NCBI GenBank assembly: GCA_020796225.1
Contig: CM036753.1
Location: 83,433,941-83,497,940 of the forward strand
Reading direction: 5' to 3'
Length of the DNA: 64,000 bases
Source of the DNA: Arion vulgaris
Lineage: Eukaryota; Mollusca; Gastropoda; Stylommatophora; Arionidae
Made by a program: the position numbers and the translations under genes. Below are positions 22,161 to 32,289 of this stretch, piece by piece (position 1 is the first letter of the stretch; each line of letters opens with the position of its first letter). The notes under the pieces were generated by a model. The model had not been told where the DNA came from, did no database searches, and saw nothing but the letters and a program-made list of their open reading frames with translations.

Positions 22161-22369
22161 TACATGTTCTTCTTTTAGTTACATATTGCATGCACCTTAC
22201 ATATCTTTATTTCCTTGTGAAAGATGCAAAAATATTATATACACACAACGTTGACTTTCTTAACGTTCATGGTGCTTAGTTATTTGTTATTGTATAGTTT
22301 TTCTATGCTAATATCTAAATGCATTATTTAATCAGTGAGAAATGTTAATTTGTTAATCGTTTAATGTGT

Positions 22370-22795
22370 ATATTCTTCTTTCTCTATTGTGTCAAAACAT
22401 TTACTCTGCACCAGCTACAAGAAGATTTGTTTGAAACCTTTCAAATGTGTAATTATGATTATGGATATGATTATGGAAAAGAATCCCTCAAAGACCTAAG
22501 CAGAACAGACCAGGTCATTATATTTCGACTACGCACCGGACACTGCAGACTCAACAAACACTATATAGACTAGGAATAAGTCAAACAGCTCTCTGCCAGT
22601 GTCAGCAGGCGGAACAGACATCAGAGTATATCCTGCAAGACTGTCCTCTCCTGGGTGAGCTGAGTAGCAACATGTGGCCACACCCAATCGACCTGAAACT
22701 AAGCTTTGGGAAACCTGACAGACCTGAAGCTGACTGCCCAGTTTGTGGTCACAGTAAATAAGCCGCATTGACAGGAAGCGCTGAAGAGAAGAAGA
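22370..22795 (+). pseudogene. I/Nimb-like LINE C-terminal end with (GAA) tail
   Basis: The frame gives K-D-L-S-R-T-D-Q-V-I-I-F-R-L-R-T-G-H-C-R, then L-N-K-H-Y-I-D and a stop. In the next frame come C-Q-C-Q-Q-A-E-Q-T-S-E-Y-I-L-Q-D-C-P and D-C-P-V-C-G-H. These are the R-x-R-T-G-H and C-x-C...H/Y-x-L-x-x-C blocks downstream of RNase H in I-type LINEs. The element ends in gaagagaagaagaaat. It is 5'-truncated near 22370 and sits in gene 2 intron 3. Confidence 0.8.
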
Positions 22796-22844
22796 AATGT
22801 GTAATTACCAAAGAATATGTTGTACTTGACGAAAATAAAATTTT

Positions 22845-23102
22845 AAAAATAAATATAGAAACCATTTCAAAAAATTGTAGAAGTGACAAGAAAATATAGA
22901 AACCATTTCGAAAAATTGTAGAAGTGACAAGAAAATATAGAAACCATTTCGAAAAATTGTAGAAGTGACAAGAAAATATAGAAACCATTTCGAAAAATTG
23001 TAGAAGTGACAAGAAAATATAGAAACCATTTCGAAAAATTGTAGAAGTGACAAGAAAATATAGAAACCATTTCGAAAAATTGTAGAAGTGACAAGAAAAT
23101 TA
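22845..23102 (+). repeat. 41-bp tandem repeat, about 6 copies
   Basis: Units contain aaccatttcgaaaaattgta and gaagtgacaagaaaatatag. Copies after the first differ by almost nothing. The array starts just after the LINE tail in gene 2 intron 3, but the unit does not derive from that LINE. Confidence 0.95.
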
Positions 23103-23424
23103 TTGACAAATATTAAAACAAGCACAAATTTAAAGGGAAACTAGCTAGCTGATAGGCTTGAAGACATTGTTGCTGTAGTAAACGGACGAGAAATAAGCCA
23201 TGATGGTACTGTCCTCGATGAGGCTGGTTATTTAAACGATTCAATGGAAGGGTGTGAATCTCCAGCCAGGACCAGAATGCAAGACTATTACGTCAAACAT
23301 GATGATGCCGGACAGAAGCGCTATGCTGGAAGCTAAAGAAGAATGGTAAACCAATAAGAACTGGCGTCGCCAATTCCTACAAGCTGATGGATATCCTTAA
23401 GACTTAATTGGAAAATCTTTTTAC

Positions 23425-23690
23425 AGTATGGTTGTATTTGCATTGAGGAAGATGTGTCGACTAACTAATTAACTAATGTTACTAACTCAAAGAGATACAT
23501 GTAGCAGTTTTCAGACAGTCTATAGAAGGAATGGTTGTGTGCTGACAGTATCATAGTATGGTTGTGTTTGCATTGAGGAAGATGTGTCGACTAACTAATT
23601 AACTAACATTACTAACTCAGAGAGATACATGTAGCAGTATTTAGACAGTCTATAGAAGGAACGGTTGTGTGCTGGCAGTATAAAGACAAT
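23425..23690 (+). repeat. Tandem duplication of about 130 bp
   Basis: Two copies share gcattgaggaagatgtgtcg, gagatacatgtagca and cagtctatagaaggaa with few differences. They lie in gene 2 intron 3. Confidence 0.85.
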
Positions 23691-24047
23691 GATGTAAATG
23701 GAATAAGACATGAACTAATAGATTAAAAAAACAATTTGTCTGAATGTACATTTATGATAAGAGAAAAAAAATGTTTGAGATTCATTACAGACAACCTTCA
23801 ACGTTGAGATGACATTAGGTTTAAGTGGTTTACTTTGAAAAGTAATGCCCAATTGAAACTCATTTTAGTATTGACACCTTAGGTGTTTAGACATATGTCT
23901 CTGATATGTTTTTACTTCTTCTGACATATTTTACCAATAAGAACTTGTCCTTCAGTAGAGGACAATATTCGTTCTTACAATGCTTCGGTTTTTATTGTAA
24001 CTTTTGAATTGTTTCTCTTTACACGCTATTAAATATTAGTATCTTTA

Positions 24048-24223
24048 CCGCGATGGTGATGATGTTGACGGTGATGGTAATGGTGATGATGGTGATTATG
24101 ATGATATTGGGGGTGATGGGGATGATGATGATGGTGGGGGTGGTGGTGATGGCAATGATGATGATGATTGCAGATGATGATGATGATGATGTTGATGATG
24201 ATGATGATAATAATGATGATGAC

Positions 24224-24265
<42 letters not shown>

Positions 24266-24268
24266 CAT
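24048..24268 (+). repeat. (GAT)n microsatellite
   Basis: An interrupted gat/gatg tract. Long Asp/Met or His/Ile frames across it are artefacts. It ends 20 bases before the gene 2 exon 3 donor. Confidence 0.97.
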
Positions 24269-24288
24269 GATGATGCTGATAAAATTAC

Positions 24289-24395
24289 CTGTCACCATCT
24301 GTAAACGTTATAGACAGATTACCATGAGCACAGCTGACTACAAAATTGTCTGGAGTACCCAATGCACGTGAAGATGTTGAATTTGTCTGACATAA
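24289..24395 (-). CDS. Gene 2 exon 3: MRH-like domain, central part
   Basis: The acceptor ccttacttttcag and donor GACAG|gtaatt bound 107 nt, entered in phase 0 and left in phase 2, exactly as exons 2 and 4 require. The product starts L-C-Q-T-N-S-T-S-S-R-A-L-G, then contains V-V-S-C-A-H-G-N-L-S-I-T-F and ends T-D-G-D-R. A Cys-Gln pair at the start and a G-D-R turn at the end are where cation-dependent M6P-receptor/MRH lectins place their mannose-contact Gln and Arg; this is by position, not proven. N-S-T and N-L-S are sequons. A (GAT)n microsatellite abuts the donor side. Confidence 0.82.
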
Positions 24396-25060
24396 CTGAA
24401 AAGTAAGGAACATGTCAAGTTGAATATAAATGGTTGCTGACAATTGTTTCAATTCTTTGTTCACTTGGTTTTATTTTCTCTTATAGCGAACACGCAGCTG
24501 CATACCTACGACTATGACACTAGCTAGACGCAAACTATGTACATACCCCATCGTGTCTGATGATGTCCCATTTGCAGGGTCACATTTGCAGAGAAAACGG
24601 CTCTGTATCAAGGGATCGTCATGACAATCCTGCACAGACGACTGTCAGATTTAGTCCCATAAAAAAACAGATCTGTCCGTTGATTCGAGCAATGTCTGTA
24701 CTGAAGAACTCTGCTAGTGGTCGACTAGCCGGGAACACTTTCCTGGCGATAATGACTTTGTGATATTTCAGCAACAATACTTAGATATCCCCCATCCCTT
24801 CCCCATCTGACAAGTAAGACACGAGTACGTTTGGAGCAAGAGGCCAGCTCCTTAGCTCCACGCAGATCCAAGTAAGATATTTTACTACACTACTCTACTG
24901 CTGTACTGTTTTCATTATGAAATAAAATATTTGTTATTATTTAGTTGTTCCTTATTTATAATAATTTCTAAATAATTATTTCATAAATGTTAATTGCTGT
25001 TTGATTATTGATTATATGTTATAAATTCGTTAATAATTCTTATTTCACGCTTCCTTCAAT
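24396..25060. other. Gene 2 intron 2, unassigned part
   Basis: There is no recognised element. A plus-strand frame at 24560-24763 of 67 codons has no motif or splice support. Confidence 0.4.
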
Positions 25061-25064
25061 TAAA

Positions 25065-25742
25065 ATACGTATGATACAATATTACTTTACTGTAAGATAT
25101 CATATAACACAATATTATTTAACTGTAAGATATCATGTAACACAATATTACTTCACTGTAAGATATCATATAACACCATATTACTTTTCACTGTAAGATA
25201 TCATATAACACAATATTACTTTACTGTAAGATATCATATAACACAATATTACTTTACCATAAGATATCATATAACACAATATTACTTTACCATAAGATAT
25301 CATATAACACAATATTACTTCACTGTAAGATATCATATAACACAATATTACTTTACCATAAGATATCATATAACACAATATTACTTTACCATAAGATATC
25401 ATATAACACAATATTACTTTACCATAAGATATCATATAACACAATATTACTTCACTGTAAGATATCATATAACACAATATTACTTTACTGTAAGATATCA
25501 TATAACACAATATTACTTTACTGTAAGATATCATATAACACAATATTACTTTACCATAAGATATCATATAACACAATATTACTTTACCATAAGATATCAT
25601 ATAACACAATATTACTTCACTGTAAGATATCATATAACACAATATTACTTTACTGTAAGATATCATATAACACAATATTACTTTACTGTAAGATATCATA
25701 TAACACAATATTACTTTACTGTAAGATATCATATAACACAAC
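25065..25742. repeat. 33-bp minisatellite, about 20 copies
   Basis: The unit is taagatatcatataacaca followed by atattacttta(ctg/cca). The two alternatives at the unit end, ctg and cca, together with a cac/tac variant, form runs that repeat as blocks of several units, indicating higher-order duplication. A 186-codon minus frame results from the 33-bp (11-codon) period and is not a gene. It lies in gene 2 intron 2. Confidence 0.95.
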
Positions 25743-25926
25743 GTTACTACACTATTAGAAATTATGTAACAAGGTTACTTTACTGTAGTTTATCATGTAA
25801 CATTGTTAATTCATTGTGTGATATCATTTAACAATGTTACTTAATTGTTTGATACTTCTCCCAATATTATTCTTTAAAAGGAGAGTACATTACTTACATT
25901 GGTATAAGGAAGATAAAATTACTTAC

Positions 25927-26008
25927 AACTGTACCATTGCAACCATCGTCTGTGAGAACATCACAAGGGGAATATGTAACACTGCTATCATTTACTGCTG
26001 CTTTGAAT
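25927..26008 (-). CDS. Gene 2 exon 2: MRH-like domain, first part
   Basis: The acceptor aaaaaaacaccccag and donor GTT|gtaagt bound 82 nt. The first base completes the Lys codon begun in exon 1, and the end is phase 0. The encoded run is F-K-A-A-V-N-D-S-S-V-T-Y-S-P-C-D, then D-D-G-C-N-G-T-V. A Y-S-P-C block followed within about ten residues by G-C is characteristic of the M6P-receptor-like fold found in many invertebrate secreted proteins. N-D-S and N-G-T are sequons. The acceptor tract is A-rich rather than pyrimidine-rich, which is weak. A 70-bp TA repeat begins 29 bases upstream on the genomic + side. Confidence 0.78.
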
Positions 26009-26034
26009 CTGGGGTGTTTTTTTAAAGAATATGG

Positions 26035-26036
<2 letters not shown>

Positions 26037-26108
<72 letters not shown>

Positions 26109-26110
26109 TA
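26037..26110. repeat. (TA)n microsatellite
   Basis: Uninterrupted TA dinucleotides in gene 2 intron 1, close to exon 2. Confidence 0.98.
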
Positions 26111-26391
26111 TATAATGTTAGAAAGTAAGTTGAATGCATTTGAAAATAGATCTATGCGAAAAATATTGAACATAAAGTGGGACGACTTCATCGAGAGAGA
26201 TGTCTGGTAAATCCCTAGCAACAAATATTACATGAAAGATAAAATGGAAATATGTTGGGCATACTGAGAAGAATGGATCAAAGAAGAGCAAATCAGGTAT
26301 TGAAGTGGGGGACAAATGGTTCAAGAAATAAAGGACTCCCTACTTAAACTCAGAAACGAACTTGAATGACAGAGACGAAAATATCGGACTC
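26111..26391 (+). mobile_element. LINE 3' coding region, host of a nested LINE
   Basis: In mixed plus frames the translation gives F-E-N-R-S-M-R-K-I-L-N-I-K-W-D-D, then a V-G-H-T block (from tgttgggcatactgagaag) and L-K-W-G-T-N-G-S-R-N-K. This is the same family as 45090-45320 and the 17-kb fragment. It resumes after the nested insertion at 27193-27240 with a C-terminal R-A-G-W-R-H block. Confidence 0.7.
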
Positions 26392-26434
26392 AAGAAATTC
26401 CATAGAAGAGAAGATTAAACGTGTTGTTGAGTAT
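26392..26434 (+). repeat. 43-bp target-site duplication, left copy
   Basis: The sequence beginning aagaaattccatagaagaga and ending gtgttgttgagtat is identical to 27150-27192. The pair brackets the nested LINE. Confidence 0.95.
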
Positions 26435-27149
26435 GAGAATAAGAATGAGAATGAGCAACATGAGAATAAACATCGACAAAACAGAAGTAATGACATTCGC
26501 CAGAGAGGAAAACACTACCAACATCTCCATCGATAATCATCTACTAAATCAAGCAAAGGATTTCACATACCTGGGGAGCATTTTTCAGCAAATGGAAGAA
26601 TAACTAATGAAATTCAACACAGATGCAACAAAGCAAATCAAATGATAGGCAAATGGCGCCAATTTTAAGATGCAAACACGTCACCATGAACACAAAAGAG
26701 CAATGTTCAACACAATCTTTCTCCCACATTATGTTACCAGTGCCAAACCTGGACGCTGACAACAAACGATAGAAGAAAACTAGTCACAACAGAGATGAAG
26801 TGTCTACGCAGAATGCTGGGTGTAACAAGAAGAGACCGGTTGAGAAATGAAGACATCAGGAAAAAGTGGGTACAACACCAGTACTAGACTTCATCAAGAA
26901 ACAACAAATTAAATGGTTTGGTCACGTAAGCAGATTACCATCAGACAGTGCGCCCCAAAGAGCAATGCTGCTCCGATACAATGGGTACAAAGCAAAAGGC
27001 CGGCCACGCAAAAGATGGACCTCAGAGATAGCAGAGGCGACGAAAGAGACTATCTACGAAGCGCATACTAGGGCCCGTTTTAGAAATCTCTTCCTGACCT
27101 GACGCTGTGAGGCATACAGGATTCGAGAAAGAAGAAGAATAAGAAGAAG
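26435..27149 (+). pseudogene. RTE-like LINE, 5'-truncated, nested in another LINE
   Basis: The frame starts with K-T-E-V-M-T-F-A-R-E and D-F-T-Y-L-G-S-I-F-Q (post-RT thumb). After frameshifts it gives M-K-C-L-R-R-M-L-G-V-T-R-R-D, I-K-W-F-G-H-V-S-R-L and G-R-P-R-K-R-W, ending at T-stop near 27102. The non-coding tail has tgacgctgtgaggc and then a (GAA)n-type terminus. Copies of the same end occur at 5311, 14540, 36555 and 52250. Length is 715 bp, flanked by a perfect 43-bp target-site duplication in gene 2 intron 1. Frameshifts near 26600, 26660 and 26850 leave no functional ORF. Confidence 0.88.
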
Positions 27150-27192
27150 AAGAAATTCCATAGAAGAGAAGATTAAACGTGTTGTTGAGTAT
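27150..27192 (+). repeat. 43-bp target-site duplication, right copy
   Basis: Identical to 26392-26434. Confidence 0.95.
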
Positions 27193-27645
27193 AGAGCTGG
27201 GTGGAGACATTGCTTGCAGGTCATGCGTACCATCTAACGGTATGAGAGGAATGTAATATTAATAATGATAATAGTGTTTCTTTGTTGAAAGGAATTGATT
27301 TAAACTAGATCTAGCATCATTACATTTAAACTATCACGGTGTACATAATTGAAAGAAGCTGATATCAGCCGTATCTTGTTTCAGCAGTTATATCTCCATA
27401 TTGGTTTTATTACTAGCAATAATTGTAGTCGTAGTTAGCTTCTTCTGCTTCTTCTTGCGGTCGTCCGCTAAGAATTCAGGCGTAGTCATGGCATCTGGTA
27501 TGTCGCTTATGACTGATTTTTGCGTGAAGGTTTTCTTTCCTTATTATCAGTGGCCCCCTGCCATACATGTGTGCCTTCTCCAACTTCAGGGGTGTCGTAG
27601 TTAGCTAACTGAATAAGTGCATCACTTTATTAAGTCTGGTGTTAA

Positions 27646-27739
27646 TACGAGGGGAGGTCAGAAAGTAATGCACCACAATCTTTTTAAATAAACTATTGGA
27701 AAAAATGTAGTGCATTACTTTCTGACCTCCCCTCGTGTA
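27646..27739. mobile_element. Mariner-type MITE with TA target
   Basis: Inverted termini cgaggggaggtcagaaagta and its complement tactttctgacctcccctcg enclose about 40 bases, with TA at both sides. Such cgagg-ggtca-aaagta ends are typical of mariner elements. It lies in gene 2 intron 1. Confidence 0.8.
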
Positions 27740-28710
27740 AATGTTATTTTTCACGCATTTGTTGAATCGACAAATTAGTCACCAAATTTCTTAAACATGC
27801 ATATACGTACAAGTTCGGAGAAAGATAGGTATGAATGGTGAAAGTAGGATAAAGAGGAACAACGCTATTGTTTATAACAAAAAACAAAAATTTGATAATA
27901 TTTTCATCAGTTTTTGATCATGCGTTTCTCATTGATACAAACCAACTACTCACACATATTTTTTCATTTATTAATTTATGCTATAACAATAAATTAACAA
28001 CTATAATCCTCAGTAATGTCTTGATATAATATTTAGATGATTTAATATAAGAATATTTCAATGTTCTCTTACGCTATCATTGCTATTTTATTGATAAGTG
28101 AATAAACTTGTAATGATCACTATTACTTATGTTTGAACTTGGCCCCGACAACATATGGCCGACTAGCACAGACGGAAATCGAAAATTTCTGTCTAATTGG
28201 GGCTGGTTTTTATATCTTTGATAGAACACTGTTAGCTTTTTGCAATTTTACACAATTTTACAAGTCCATGTCTATTTATTGATGAAAAATGTTAATAATA
28301 CTGATATTCCTTAACGTTAAACTTAATTTGTAACATAATATAACCTTGATTTAGCATGTTGTATTGGTTTTTAAATGAATTTGTCTATATAGAACAATAC
28401 TGTAATGCAAGACAAGTATTACAAGACAGTTGTCATCTTATTTCCTATAATTTTTGCCTGAGCCCGCCGGCCGTTTGTTATTTCAAATAAAAAGAAAATG
28501 AATGACGATTATTACCATGACGACAACAGCAAAGCGGTTGATTCTAATGGCATGTTGTCACTAACTCTGGAACTATAATCTAGAAATGAGACAAACAGAT
28601 AGTATAGCATGGCTATACTATAAAAACACAAATATTCTCATATAATCTCTGCTCTCCACAAGTTTCAGTATCTGAAGTTAACTAAGACTCAAATTAAAGT
28701 ATACGTAGTG
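27740..28710. other. Gene 2 intron 1, unassigned
   Basis: AT-rich with no recognised repeat or coding block. Confidence 0.4.
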
Positions 28711-28714
28711 TGCC

Positions 28715-28830
28715 GTGTAAGAAGTAATTCACTTCTTTTGTATCATTTACTTGATAAAGGCCTTTTAGTCGAAATGTTGCTGTGTATTGTTTTTGTATTT
28801 TGTAAAACTACAGTACTTTATTTTTACTTG
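28715..28830 (+). mobile_element. Penelope-like element terminal fragment
   Basis: It contains cttgataaaggccttttagt followed by cgaaatgttgctgtgtattg and a run ending ttttgtaaaactacagta. The same block occurs twice, inverted, at 60455-60790 and in weaker form at 48925-49065. The GGCC-loop-GGYC-GAAA arrangement resembles the hammerhead motif in Penelope-like element termini. Confidence 0.5.
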
Positions 28831-28985
28831 TTTCGCCATTGCTACATAGTTTTACTGCAGTCTTCCTTATATAGATCAACTTAAAGTATACAACAATGTA
28901 ATTGTATACAAAGAAAAATGACAGACAGAATATACGTTTCGTCTAGATAAGTCTTATCGATCAAAGTATACTATCATCATCATCA

Positions 28986-29246
28986 TCAGGTGCCGTGCCG
29001 TCTGGCGTATATGATCATGGATCTCCACAAATATATGTCCCTGGTGTTTGCTATCATCTGAGATGTTGATGCTCTTCCGTGCCATGCAATCAGGCCGTCC
29101 AAAATTTTCTCTTTCTGTCTTCCTGTCTCGTCTCCTCTTGATTTGTTATCGGTTGTCACAATGTGTTCTAAACATTCCCTTCTCATAACATGTCCAAAAA
29201 ATGATGATTTATATTCATAAATAATTAAAATATAATATGATATCAC
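28986..29246 (-). pseudogene. LINE C-terminal fragment
   Basis: The minus frame reads F-F-G-H-V-M-R-R-E-C-L-E-H-I-V-T-T, then R-Q-K-E-K-I-L-D-G-L and W-R-S-M-I, ending R-R-H-G-T. This is the G-H-V-x-R ... R-G-R-Q-x-x ... L-D-x-L ... W-R ... H-G-T tail of a LINE. A second copy of the family is split at 32290 and 33085. There is no RT. It lies in gene 2 intron 1. Confidence 0.75.
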
Positions 29247-29504
29247 AATATTTAACCATCACAAACACACAACTATCACATTGTAAATTAGTTTAGCTTA
29301 TTCTACTGTTTCAAGATATTAGGCTTATTTGAAATTATCAATGTTTGTTTGTTTATCTGCACGAGACAAAAAATGAACTAAATTAACAATCCTGACACCA
29401 AATTATTTTCATAGACCGACTGTTATTTAACCGTATCAAGTTTGCTGGTAGACTTCGTCTTTCATCATCATCATGTGAGCTCACTATTTTTATTTTATTT
29501 TCCC

Positions 29505-29697
29505 TGATCCAAAAGCACTTGAGCTTTCAGATCTTCGGCTCGGTGCTATGGACATCGTAACCCTTCGGTTCGGTGCCACGAACACCGTAAATCTGGAGAA
29601 CCCGTGGCTTTTCTGCCAGCCCGCGGAATTGAATCCGCACTCACAGAGAGTTTGTCACCCGTCGTCCAACGCGCTACGAACACGGTGGGCTGGCGGG
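29505..29697 (-). mobile_element. SINE family C, minus copy
   Basis: On the minus strand a tRNA-like head with box B ggattcaattccgcgg is followed by a body containing tcggtgccacgaacac (complement) and tcggctcggtgctatg (complement). It is the reverse complement of 31205-31415 over about 190 bases. It lies in gene 2 intron 1. Confidence 0.75.
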
Positions 29698-29813
29698 CGA
29701 GTTCACTATTAACATATACATGTTAGTAACACAAACTAAAACATTAGTTATTGATAGATCACGGTTGCTAAGACTAACTATTTTTTAAACGATTAATGCA
29801 TAAACAAGAACTA

Positions 29814-29819
<6 letters not shown>

Positions 29820-29870
<51 letters not shown>
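29820..29870. repeat. (TA)n microsatellite
   Basis: TA dinucleotides 30 bases downstream of the gene 2 exon 1 donor. Confidence 0.97.
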
Positions 29871-29872
<2 letters not shown>

Positions 29873-29899
29873 ACTAAATGATGTAACTGAAAAACCTAC

Positions 29900-30036
29900 T
29901 TTTGACTTCCTAACTGATTAAGATCAAATACTCTACCATCTTCACATTGAGGACGGCAGAAATCATTTTGATTGATGCAAGAGACAGCAACAACAGAAGC
30001 AGTGACCAGAATTGTCACAAAGAAACCTGACTGCAT
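29900..30036 (-). CDS. Gene 2 exon 1: signal peptide of a secreted MRH-like mucin protein
   Basis: Gene 2 has five exons (29900-30036, 25927-26008, 24289-24395, 21959-22034, 19790-20047) whose phases agree at every junction, giving 660 nt and 219 residues. This exon starts at ATG 30036 and encodes M-Q-S-G-F-F-V-T-I-L-V-T-A-S-V-V-A-V-S-C, a clear signal peptide. Then come C-x-x-x-C and D-G-R-V-F-D-L-N-Q-L-G, the x-F-D-L-x-x-L opening block of M6P-receptor/MRH-type domains. The donor is CAAAA|gtaggt, phase 2. Known members of this fold bind phosphomannosyl or N-glycans, but sugar binding here is inferred. No transmembrane exon was found downstream, so the product could be secreted, or a membrane-anchored 3' end may be missing. 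Every intron contains tandem arrays or retroelement pieces. Confidence 0.82.
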
Positions 30037-30138
30037 CTTTAACGTGAGGTAAGTTAACCTGACACAAAGTTTTTACTAACAAGAAAATGCTCAGTTTTCT
30101 TTTCTAATTACAGTGAACGTTTCAGTAGAGCGTATGAG

Positions 30139-30146
30139 TATATATA
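30139..30146 (-). promoter_or_regulatory. Candidate TATA box of gene 2
   Basis: TATATATA on the minus strand lies 103 bases before the ATG. That would place the start of transcription near 30110 and give a 5' leader of about 75 nt. Confidence 0.45.
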
Positions 30147-30200
30147 ACTACCTTATTTTAATCGAAATCATGTGACTCGGATTAAACCAATACCTTAGAC

Positions 30201-30850
30201 CAGCGGCTCCCAAACTTTGCATTACCGTGGAGCCTCCCTTTTAAATACATTTTTCTGCCGTGAACCCTCAAAAGTTTATATACATAAAAATGGACAGGAA
30301 TGAATTTTATGTGTGTTACAATAGTAAACAATGTCTGCAATTTAATATTTTAATAAACAGCAAGAGGTTTCCTTTTGCCTTGAACAAGACGCGCCATCAT
30401 TAACATTATCAGTACATTTACGTTTCAATTTCAACCAGCGATCCACCCTAAAGCTCAGCCAAAATGTATTATAGCAAAAGCCTATGCATATCAACGTTAT
30501 TTCTCCTATCTTTTCCAAGACCTTTTTCAGCCCATTACTAACTTAAATGTCATTCTTCTAGCGATGGAGTTATTATTACACCACACCAACAGTCACATTG
30601 GCTCCAATTTTCCAGACTGCGGAATCTTCAAATGATATTTCATTTTGCCACGTAAAACATTTAGACTCCGGTCTAGTCCGTGACCTTTGACTTCGCAGCG
30701 TAACTAGTTTACTACTGTTTTTGTACATGTTTTTTTTCTTTTAATTATGTTTGAAATGTCAATGATCATAATAATTTTTCAATCTCTTGAGGACCCCTGT
30801 GAGTGCCTCCGGACACCCGGGGATCCGTGGACCCAGTTTGGGAAACGCTG
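30201..30850. mobile_element. hAT-type non-autonomous element, 650 bp
   Basis: Ends are cagcggctcccaaactttg and cccagtttgggaaacgctg, inverted copies of each other. The 8-base flanks (ccttagac and ttttacac) agree at five positions, as an old 8-bp hAT target duplication would. There is no coding block. Confidence 0.75.
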
Positions 30851-30874
30851 TTTTACACCAATCTACTGAATCTC

Positions 30875-30979
30875 TTATCTGATTGGAGGTTGGTCGCTTG
30901 ACTTGTACTTGAAAGATAGCTTCACGCAAATACCTTCGAACGTACATGATTCATACACTTCAAGATGCGGAACACAATA
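30875..30979 (-). CDS. Possible terminal exon of an unidentified upstream gene
   Basis: A strong acceptor (gtgtttatttcag) leads to a 34-codon phase-0 frame with four cysteines (Y-C-V-P-H-L-E-V-Y-E-S-C-T-F-E-G-I-C) ending at TAA. Alternatively a donor GAAG|gtattt would make it a 46-nt internal exon. No matching upstream exon was found. It lies just upstream of gene 2 in the same orientation. Confidence 0.25.
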   Translation of the reverse strand, partial: YCVPHLEVYESCTFEGICVKLSFKYKSSDQPPIR

Positions 30980-31204
30980 CTGAAATAAACACATATGGCA
31001 CGTGAAAGAAAGTATACAAAATAGTAATATATATATAACAATAAATGAAAACGTTAGATTTAACAAATTCAGGTAAAACTTGTTACTATGTAAAACTATA
31101 TATATATATATAAGGAAACTAATATAAAATTGCAATAATTATAGAACAAAACAAATGCCTGCTTTGTGATTCTTTAACCATTTCTTCTCAGAGTATGCCC
31201 AACA

Positions 31205-31415
31205 TAATACGCCCGTCTGCCCAGCGTGTTCGTAGCGAGTTGGACTACGGGTGACTATCCCTCTGTGTGTGCAGGTTCAATTCCGCGGGATGGAAGAAAA
31301 AGCCACAGATTCCCCAGATTTACGGTGTTCGTGGCACCGAACCGAAGGTTACGATGTCCATGGCACCGAGCCGAAGAGCTGAAAGCTCAAGTGCTTCTGG
31401 ATCGGAAAAAATATC
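31205..31415 (+). mobile_element. SINE family C, plus copy
   Basis: A tRNA-like head (box A region gttcgtagcgagttgg, box B caggttcaattccgcg) is followed by a body with cggtgttcgtggcaccgaac and gtgcttctggatcgg, then an AT tail. Its other copy is at 29505-29697 in inverted orientation. Confidence 0.8.
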
Positions 31416-31749
31416 AATATAATTGTCATCTAGTTTTACAACTATATAACCTTCATATTTTAATATTTTATTTTGTCTTGTAATAAACTAGAAGAGACGT
31501 GACGCTCTCTAAAACGTATAATTATTCAGGGAACAGTTGAGTGTGTTAGGAGATGAGAAATGCAAGAAAATAATGGGATGAAAATATCAAGAATTGATCA
31601 GTAAATGACTCTACCAAAACCGTCCATTTCGCAGAGGAAAGAAATGTTGGTGGAACTGATGTTAGTGATTCCATCATAGCACCCCTACGATACTAACTGG
31701 TCATGGGCTTTATTATATGTGTGTCGTCATCATCATCATTGGCCTCTTT

Positions 31750-32170
31750 GTCTCATGAGACAATAGGTCTTGCGTCAGGTAATATGTTCTGCGGTGAATC
31801 ACGTTTCTTGTGGCTGTAATGGCCTATTCTGGAGTGGCAATCCTTGCCACAGTTGCTGCAGGTAAAACTGGAGTTGATACATAGGATGTTCTCTCTGCTC
31901 TCTCTTTTGCTTCCACATGTGATGTTGTTTTTCTTCTTTTCTTTTGAGCCGCCCCTCACTGCCGCTCGTCATGCTTGTCTGTCTTTGGCCAGCCGCTCCC
32001 AGTGTTCTGTGTCTATGCCGCATGAAGTTAGATCACGCTTGCAAGTGTCAATGAAGCATAATAATAGGCGCCCATGCTGTCTAGCACCAGATGCGAGTTG
32101 ACCATATAGAATGTTCTTTGGGATTCTATCATCGCACACACGGCACACGTGTCCCAGCCATCTCAGACGT
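31750..32170 (-). pseudogene. LINE C-terminal end with zinc finger, copy 1
   Basis: Reading minus from 32160: L-R-W-L-G-H-V-C-R-V, then I-P-K-N-I-L-Y-G-Q-L, then C-K-R-D-L-T-S-C-G-I, H-W-E-R-L-A-K-D-R-Q and finally C-S-N-C-G-K-D-C-H-S-R-I-G-H-Y-S-H-K-K-R. This is the LINE tail that closes with a C2H2-like finger, as at 58789 and 45463. A small indel at about 31960-32000 shifts the frame. Confidence 0.8.
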
Positions 32171-32289
32171 CACTGACTCAGTAAGGTGTGTATAACCATA
32201 TAAACCACAGAGATGTGGTTTTTACAGAGTTGACTGAAAACTTCATGGACAGCGAAGAAAACAAATGATGAGATTTTTAATCAGGCATG

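Noticed and set aside
22749..23125. Hydrophobic repeats (F-S-K-W-F-L-Y-F-L-V-T-S-T) as a membrane protein
   Set aside because: They are the 41-bp minisatellite read on the minus strand, inside a gene 2 intron.
24029..24304. Poly-Asp, poly-Met or poly-His/Ile frames
   Set aside because: (GAT)n microsatellite read in different frames.
24560..24763. 67-codon plus-strand frame in gene 2 intron 2
   Set aside because: No recognisable motif, no convincing splice sites, and opposite to the gene.
25181..25741. 186-codon minus frame of M-I-S-Y-S-K-V-I-L-C-Y repeats
   Set aside because: The 33-bp array period is a multiple of three, so the frame stays open passively; it lies in the middle of a gene 2 intron.
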